Positions 1-3,930 of a stretch of DNA of 5,987 nt are shown here, piece after piece. Origin of the DNA: Gammaproteobacteria bacterium (GTDB lineage: Bacteria > Pseudomonadota > Gammaproteobacteria > UBA4575); the NCBI GenBank assembly GCA_027297825.1, contig JAPUHH010000065.1:1-5987 (forward strand), written 5' to 3'. The translations under genes were made by a program, and so were the position numbers. The notes below the pieces were generated by a model. The model was not told where the DNA came from and searched no databases. It saw only the letters and a list, made by a program, of their open reading frames with translations. Position 1 is the stretch's first letter, and each line of letters begins with the position of its first letter.

Positions 1-785
1 TTTTGTGGATTACAGCTTTTTTAACCGTTATTGCTGGTGCGGTATCGTATCAATCAAGAGGTAGTTTAAAGCTCGCGAACAATGTGGTCTCAAACTTAAA
101 AACACGCCATGCCGCAGAAGGTGCTTTGTTGTTAACGGCAAACAAATTAATTAAGCGGGATGAATTACAGGGCTTTGCTTTGCGAGGTCCAATCTTTAAG
201 TATGATATGGATGGTGTGGTGGTTACGGTTAATGTTGCTGATGAATCTGGGAAAATTGATATCAATTTAGCCCCGGTCGATTTGTTAAGCTCTCTATTAA
301 CAACGCTTGGTTTAGATGTGCAATCTAGTGCGTCTGTTGCGAATGCGATTGCTGATTGGCGAGATGAAGATAGTCTAAAAAGAACAAATGGTGCAGAAGA
401 TCAGGATTACTTGGCGCGGGGATTGCCATATCAAGCTAAGGACGATGAGTTTGATAGTATCGAGGAAATTTCACTGGTGCTGGGGATGAGTACACAACTA
501 TATAATAGTGTGAAACCATACATCACGGTGTATGCGCAAGATTTGGGTGTGAATACTTCATTGGCAACGTCGATTGTGAATAACGCGGTACAGAATGTAG
601 TTGCAGCCGGTAAAAATGAAGAATTTTCCAGTGATTATGTAACTTCTACTGGAAGACTCATTTATACTTTGCATGCGAAAGCCACAGCACCCAGCGGCAT
701 TACCTCAAATATTGTGGCTATCATTCGACTGCAAAGAGGCAATGCGTTTGAACCTTTTACAATTTTAGGCTGGAAACAGAGCTAA
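1..785 (+). CDS. gspK: GspK, minor pseudopilin of the type II secretion system (5' end missing)
   Basis: GspK caps the periplasmic pseudopilus together with GspI and GspJ. The reading frame is open at the left edge, and the TTG at position 3 is an internal Leu codon, not a start. Residue numbers here count from that codon. Residues 1-15 (LWITAFLTVIAG) are the remainder of the N-terminal hydrophobic helix. The prepilin leader and peptidase site, roughly 15-20 residues, lie outside the window. The GspK-specific core follows. ESGKIDINLAP (81-91) opens the helix-hairpin-helix-like region. DWRDEDS (118-124) with GAEDQDYLARGLPY (130-143) is the conserved DWxDxD...GAEDxxY...PY stretch near the calcium-binding part of the family. 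FDSIEEISLVLGM (150-162) matches the usual s-x-EL-x-LV-x-GM segment. The stop is TAA at 783-785, 63 nt before the proposed gspL start. No intrinsic terminator follows, so co-transcription with gspL is likely. Identity is secure from these motifs and the neighbours. Confidence 0.93.
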   Translation, partial: LWITAFLTVIAGAVSYQSRGSLKLANNVVSNLKTRHAAEGALLLTANKLIKRDELQGFALRGPIFKYDMDGVVVTVNVADESGKIDINLAPVDLLSSLLTTLGLDVQSSASVANAIADWRDEDSLKRTNGAEDQDYLARGLPYQAKDDEFDSIEEISLVLGMSTQLYNSVKPYITVYAQDLGVNTSLATSIVNNAVQNVVAAGKNEEFSSDYVTSTGRLIYTLHAKATAPSGITSNIVAIIRLQRGNAFEPFTILGWKQS

Positions 786-794
786 TCTAGTAGA

Positions 795-807
795 CTAAAT
801 CATTTAG
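795..807. repeat. 13-bp palindrome in the gspK-gspL gap
   Basis: CTAAATCATTTAG is a perfect 6+1+6 inverted repeat placed 10 nt after the gspK stop. As RNA it could form only a 4-bp stem with a 5-nt loop and has no T-run after it, so it is not a terminator. It could be a protein-binding site or chance in AT-rich DNA. Confidence 0.3.
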
Positions 808-810
808 CAC

Positions 811-862
811 ATGGAAGTTTGCATACTTAACATAAGGGAGCCCTCACCATTTCTACTTCCAT
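811..862 (+). repeat. Inverted repeat enclosing the gspL ribosome binding site and start
   Basis: ATGGAAGT (811-818) and ACTTCCAT (855-862) are perfect 8-bp complements. They flank the SD (834-840) and the ATT codon (849-851). In the mRNA they could form a stem with the whole initiation region in its 36-nt loop. Inside the loop AGGG (835-838) is followed almost at once by CCCT (841-844), so a 3-bp mini-hairpin could also hide the SD. The complementarity is seen directly. A regulatory role is inference. Confidence 0.4.
834..851 (+). promoter_or_regulatory. Ribosome binding site and ATT start codon of gspL
   Basis: AAGGGAG at 834-840 is a strong SD, separated by 8 nt from ATT at 849-851. No ATG, GTG or TTG occurs in frame between the upstream in-frame stop (TAA 828-830) and the ATG at 945. 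That ATG has only AGCAGG directly abutting it, which is too close for a good SD. AUU starts are known in E. coli infC and pcnB and are disfavoured by initiation factor IF3. Confidence 0.6.
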
Positions 863-1928
863 AACACAATCGGTAAAAGAGTTCTTTGTTTGGTGGGGAG
901 CGGGGCTATCATCTTTTGCGCCAGGCATAAGTTTTCAAAGCAGGATGCATGGCCGTAAAGCCGTGATTTTGGAAATTGGCAAAGCTGCATTTAAAATTGT
1001 TACAGAGAATAATCAATCATTGCTTCAAATAGGTGAGGATTTATCTACTAAGCATATTGATCAAATAAAAGCTGTATTAGATAAAGAATCAGCAGCAACG
1101 GGGAATCTCACTCTACGCGTAAATCTGGATAACAGCAGGGTTCTTGCTAAGCTCGTCACCTTGCCTGCGAGCACCGAAGAAAATCTTCATGAAGTCATCA
1201 AATATGAAATGGATCGCTACACACCATTTAGTGCGAATGATGTCTATTTCGATTATCGAATAGAGGGCAGGCTTGCAGAAAAAGATCTAATCAAAGTTCT
1301 TTTGCTTGTAGTTAGAAAAGAAATATTAAAGCCGATAGAAAGCATGGTTGAGGATGGTGTTATTGCACTCGAAAGAATTAATATTATCAACTTATCAAAT
1401 GCCAACCATTCTATTAACGATGTAAAGTTATTGCGTACACTTTCTAGTGCTAATCATCATCAGTCTACGGTTAAATGGCTATTAGTTGCTGCGGTAGGAT
1501 TGATAATGTTAACTGCAATTACACCGTTAATAATAAATTACTTGCATATTAATAAACTTTCGCAGGAATTAGAAAAATTAGAATCAACCGTCTCGGAAGT
1601 GAAGCAATTGCAGAGTGAGTACCAGAAAATGCTAGAGCAAGTTGGCTACCTTGTAGCCATTAAAGAAAAGAATCCGAGTATTATTGGCGTACTGAACTTG
1701 CTAACAGAGGTTACTCCTGACCATACTTTTGTGCAGCGTTTGTCTATTGAGGATGGTTTGCTATCTTTGCAAGGTTTGTCTGCTTCAGCGTCCGAATTTA
1801 TACCCATCATTGATAAAACAGGCCAATTTGAAGATATTCGATTCTCTGCACCGGTCACACTAAGCGCAACAGATAATTTAGAGAATTACTCCATTACAGC
1901 AAGACTGATATCGCATAAGGATGAATAA
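849..1928 (+). CDS. gspL: GspL-like inner-membrane platform protein with PilN-type periplasmic domain
   Basis: GspL recruits the cytoplasmic ATPase GspE and pairs with GspM. With the ATT start it has 359 residues; from the ATG at 945 it would have 327. Residues 1-32 include VKEFFVWWGAGL and AFAPG-like sequence. From memory this resembles the conserved F-x-x-WWxxxLxxxLP opening of Xanthomonas-type GspL proteins, which is why the upstream start is preferred. The cytoplasmic part is short and divergent from actin-like GspL. Its hallmark is EMDRYTPF (120-127) followed by a DVYFDYRI segment. One membrane helix spans about 210-232. A coiled coil rich in E, K, L and Q follows (236-272). A ferredoxin-like PilN/GspL periplasmic domain runs about 277-357. 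An SD for gspM overlaps the last codons, so the two are probably translated together. The family is certain; the start is the open point. A sequencing error turning ATG into ATT cannot be excluded. Confidence 0.88.
   Translation: MSTSITQSVKEFFVWWGAGLSSFAPGISFQSRMHGRKAVILEIGKAAFKIVTENNQSLLQIGEDLSTKHIDQIKAVLDKESAATGNLTLRVNLDNSRVLAKLVTLPASTEENLHEVIKYEMDRYTPFSANDVYFDYRIEGRLAEKDLIKVLLLVVRKEILKPIESMVEDGVIALERINIINLSNANHSINDVKLLRTLSSANHHQSTVKWLLVAAVGLIMLTAITPLIINYLHINKLSQELEKLESTVSEVKQLQSEYQKMLEQVGYLVAIKEKNPSIIGVLNLLTEVTPDHTFVQRLSIEDGLLSLQGLSASASEFIPIIDKTGQFEDIRFSAPVTLSATDNLENYSITARLISHKDE
1917..1921 (+). promoter_or_regulatory. Ribosome binding site deciding the gspM start
   Basis: AAGGA lies inside the end of gspL. 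It overlaps the ATG at 1921, so it cannot serve that codon, but it is 8 nt from the in-frame ATG at 1930, the ideal spacing. This favours 1930 as the gspM start. Confidence 0.6.
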
Positions 1929-1929
1929 G

Positions 1930-2517
1930 ATGCTGCAGTCTAAGATAAATACACATAAGCTGCTGGCACTTATATTATTACTGCTTGCGATCGCAATGAT
2001 ACTTATGTTGCTAGTATTTCCTCTTTACGCAAAGTATCAAAGCACTGAAGAAGAAATTGCCTCACTTCAACATCGATTGCTGCAATATAAATCCATATCT
2101 GGAAGAACGAAAGGACTGTCTAATAAGCTTGCGCAGTTAGAAACTTTTAATGAAGACCAGGAATATTATTTCTCCGAAAATAAAGCCTCGCTGGCGTCTG
2201 CAGAATTGCAAGGAATTATCAAAGATGTATTGAGCCAACAAAATGCAAAAATCTTGAGTACGCAGCCAGTGATAGATGGTATTTTGGATGACCGACAGGT
2301 TAGAGTTGCGGTACATTGTCGTGCCGATATTGTTAGCTTGCGTAAGCTGTTGTATGAAATAGAGACGCATGTGCCGGTTTTGATTATCGATAAGATTAAA
2401 ATAGGTAGAGGCTATAGAACTACCTTTAGAAATGAGTTGTCAGATAAGGTTAATGAAACATTAGATGTTCGATTTGACGTCACAGGTTATATGGCAGTAA
2501 ACAACGGCAATCATTAA
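1930..2517 (+). CDS. gspM: GspM, inner-membrane platform protein (subtype b)
   Basis: GspM partners GspL in the inner-membrane platform and helps couple the ATPase to the pseudopilus. From the ATG at 1930 it has 195 residues; an upstream in-frame ATG at 1921 would add three and overlap gspL by 8 nt. The N-terminus is a short cytoplasmic stretch and then one hydrophobic helix (about 11-34). A coiled coil follows (about 38-75, STEEEIASLQHRLLQY). Next comes the segment ENKASLASAELQGIIKDVL (83-101) followed by ILSTQP (108-113). This A-x-A-x-LQ...S-x-Q pattern is characteristic of the 'GspM subtype b' family. The C-terminal part (about 120-190) has alternating beta strands and helices, consistent with a ferredoxin-like periplasmic domain. 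The stop TAA (2515-2517) shares its last A with the ATG of the next gene. Size is normal for the family. Confidence 0.9.
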   Translation: MLQSKINTHKLLALILLLLAIAMILMLLVFPLYAKYQSTEEEIASLQHRLLQYKSISGRTKGLSNKLAQLETFNEDQEYYFSENKASLASAELQGIIKDVLSQQNAKILSTQPVIDGILDDRQVRVAVHCRADIVSLRKLLYEIETHVPVLIIDKIKIGRGYRTTFRNELSDKVNETLDVRFDVTGYMAVNNGNH

Positions 2518-3488
2518 TGAAAATTCTATTAGGCACAATTTGCATAGCCTTATTGGGATTATTTGCTTACCTGGTGATGTCATTTCCATTGAGTCTGGAT
2601 GAACTGCAAGACGTAGATCATTCAGCTATCAATGGTGATTTATCTAAAGACCTAAATTTTGAACTGCCACAGCTAGCTATATTGAATAGCATAGATGAAT
2701 ATTCTGAAATTATTCAACGTCCCTTGTTTGTTAAAAATCGCGTACCAGCACGCGGTGCGCAAGCATTCGGTGAAGTCGTAACCGCAAGTGAACTTGAACA
2801 TTTAATTCTTGTGGGCATTGCAACTAGTGCAGATGTAAGCATTGGAATTGTTGCTGATTCAAAAGAAAAGCAAATGGAACGTCTCAAGGTGGATCAAGTG
2901 TATAAAGGCTGGAAAGTTGCAGAAATAGCTAAAGACCACATTGTATTTCAGAATGATAACTTGGAATACAAGTTATTCCTTACAACTTATGAGCAACGCA
3001 ACAACAAGAGGCGATCAGAACTAACAGGTAAAACGGCGGCCAAGCCAATTTCTACTAAGAAAGCTTCTTATAAAGGCTGGGCGCGTAATGCTACCTCTAA
3101 GCAAGGAAGTCTTGAAAAAAATAATACTTATGAAGGTGGTTATAAGGATAGCGAGGTAGAATCACACAAAAAAGTAGCAGGGAGTATCTGGAATTACCAG
3201 AAGAATGAAGCTCAAGCACAAGAAGATGTGGCGACCGATGGGCCCAAGGTGATAAAACCTCCTGTAAGAAGATCGCCAATTAAGATTCCTGGAGATGATG
3301 AAGGTAAAGATGCTTCATATTATGAGGCGCTTGACGAGGAAGGTGCAGAGGGGTCGGCCGTCGCAAGTGATTGGCAAAGTGCTGTTAGCGAAATTACTGA
3401 AGAAGATTTTTACGGCGAAAGTGAAGAGATAACTGAGGATGAGCTGAAAGCGCTAGAAGCTTTAGGCGCCATAATATTTGATGAATAA
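2517..3488 (+). CDS. gspN: GspC-like type II secretion protein N with HR domain and long charged tail
   Basis: It probably links the inner-membrane platform to the secretin, as GspC does, and stands where xpsN stands in Xanthomonas. The 323 residues comprise an N-terminal membrane helix (3-22), a linker, and the motif RPLF...NRVP (68-77) typical of GspC/XpsN proteins. An HR domain follows (about 92-157: LILVGIATSADVSIGIV, then QVYKGWKVAEI, then an LEYKLFL end). No PDZ domain or GspC coiled coil follows. Instead there is a 165-residue low-complexity tail, probably disordered. Residues 161-258 carry 21 Lys/Arg against 10 Asp/Glu. Residues 259-323 carry 23 Asp/Glu against 2 Lys. EITEEDF (292-298) and EITEDEL (304-310) look like a short duplication. 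The ATG overlaps the gspM stop as TAATG with no clear SD, so translation probably depends on reinitiation after gspM. The domain assignment is firm; 'GspN' as a name follows the Xps convention and this is not the PulN/GspN fold. Confidence 0.8.
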   Translation: MKILLGTICIALLGLFAYLVMSFPLSLDELQDVDHSAINGDLSKDLNFELPQLAILNSIDEYSEIIQRPLFVKNRVPARGAQAFGEVVTASELEHLILVGIATSADVSIGIVADSKEKQMERLKVDQVYKGWKVAEIAKDHIVFQNDNLEYKLFLTTYEQRNNKRRSELTGKTAAKPISTKKASYKGWARNATSKQGSLEKNNTYEGGYKDSEVESHKKVAGSIWNYQKNEAQAQEDVATDGPKVIKPPVRRSPIKIPGDDEGKDASYYEALDEEGAEGSAVASDWQSAVSEITEEDFYGESEEITEDELKALEALGAIIFDE

Positions 3489-3720
3489 TTCACAACTACA
3501 TGTCTAGTTAAAAGCTTTCAACTGTAGGGCTCATGGGTTTCAACAAAGAGGAAGCTTTATAACTTACTGATGCAGTGTATCCTCGATTAATAATTCAACC
3601 GCACAAAAAATATACTTAATATTTTCGAGTAATTGTCATTGACTCATCCTTCTGCTCCGCGTAACGTTAATTCAATAAAATTCAATTAAAACACCATCTT
3701 TGGCCTAGAACCTGCCCGAA

Positions 3721-3830
3721 ATGCTGAGGTGTAGAATTCCCTATAAGCATGCGAATTCATGCTAGGGATTAGAGAATAAAAATTATAAATGATGGGGGGG
3801 ATGACTTACTTTGATAAGCACCTCAGCCAT
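3721..3830. repeat. Nested inverted-repeat element of about 110 nt
   Basis: GCTGAGGTG (3723-3731) and CACCTCAGC (3819-3827) are perfect 9-bp complements; allowing one bulged base, AT/AT outside them also pair. They enclose a second hairpin at 3738-3768 and the G7 tract. This could be the fold of a 5' UTR or small RNA, or the terminal repeats of a tiny MITE-like element. No convincing target-site duplication is visible at the two outer edges, and no transposase is present. Confidence 0.45.
3738..3768. repeat. Imperfect hairpin inside the nested element
   Basis: TCCCTA (3738-3743) and GCATG (3747-3751) pair with CATGC (3758-3762) and TAGGGA (3763-3768). This gives 11 bp in all, interrupted by a 3-nt TAA bulge on the left arm, with a 6-nt loop. 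It is followed by AT-rich sequence but not by a T-run, so it does not look like a terminator on the + strand. Confidence 0.5.
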
Positions 3831-3848
3831 CTAACTAACACAGCTTAG

Positions 3849-3862
3849 TCAATTGGAATTGA
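3849..3862. promoter_or_regulatory. Operator-like 14-bp palindrome upstream of gspD
   Basis: TCAATTGGAATTGA is an inverted repeat with perfect 6-bp arms around GG. It lies about 70 nt before the gspD start and overlaps the candidate -35 box, where a bound regulator would affect transcription. I do not recognise the motif of a particular regulator, and short AT-rich palindromes can arise by chance. Confidence 0.3.
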
Positions 3863-3886
3863 TCACTCGTGTCTTTAATAGATGAT
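3859..3886 (+). promoter_or_regulatory. Weak candidate sigma-70 promoter for gspD
   Basis: TTGATC (3859-3864) and GATGAT (3881-3886) each match 4 of 6 consensus positions, with a 16-bp spacer. The position, about 45 nt before gspD, is suitable. Matches of this quality are common in AT-rich DNA, so this is only a candidate. Confidence 0.22.
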
Positions 3887-3920
3887 GCGTAGATAGTTCT
3901 ATTACTATTGAGTTGTGGTT

Positions 3921-3926
3921 AAAGGG
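3921..3926 (+). promoter_or_regulatory. Ribosome binding site of gspD
   Basis: AAAGGG lies 4 nt before the ATG at 3931. The spacing is a little short but acceptable, and it supports this ATG. The resulting N-terminus has a proper lipoprotein signal peptide. Confidence 0.6.
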
Positions 3927-3930
3927 CGTT

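Larger units (their letters stand above)
3489..3930. other. 442-nt non-coding gap between gspN and gspD
   Basis: No credible gene is seen on the + strand; the longest ATG-initiated frame I translated there has 19 codons (3789-3848) and no SD. The stretch is AT-rich and holds several inverted repeats, a tandem ATTCAAT pair (3670-3676, 3680-3686) at 10-bp spacing, an all-A/T inverted repeat AAAATAT/ATATTTT (3607-3613, 3619-3625) and a run of seven G (3794-3800). No GC-rich stem followed by a T-run was found, so no intrinsic terminator can be called after gspN. The gap most likely contains a promoter and leader for gspD. It may also hold a small RNA or a decayed mobile remnant, but nothing proves either. 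Confidence 0.6.

Noticed and set aside
3..5. TTG at the left edge as a gspK start codon
   Set aside because: It encodes Leu inside the N-terminal hydrophobic helix; the prepilin leader must lie further upstream, outside the window.
811..864. 17-codon ORF overlapping the gspL start, as a leader peptide
   Set aside because: Its ATG has no SD and it is far too short to judge; the arms of the inverted repeat explain its ATG. It could matter only if conserved.
3496..3527. Stem CTAC-AGTT / AACT-GTAG after gspN as a terminator
   Set aside because: It needs a 6-nt bulge and a 10-nt loop, is not GC-rich and is not followed by a T-run.
3548..3584. GAGGA/TCCTC enclosing ACTG-ATG-CAGT as a second structured element
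   Set aside because: Arms of only 5 and 4 bp with large unpaired parts; expected by chance in a gap of this length.
3607..3625. AAAATAT/ATATTTT as a bidirectional terminator
   Set aside because: The stem is all A/T and too weak for intrinsic termination.
3789..3848. 19-codon ORF spanning the G7 tract as a phase-variable small gene
   Set aside because: There is no SD, it is very short, and it overlaps the right arm of the nested repeat.
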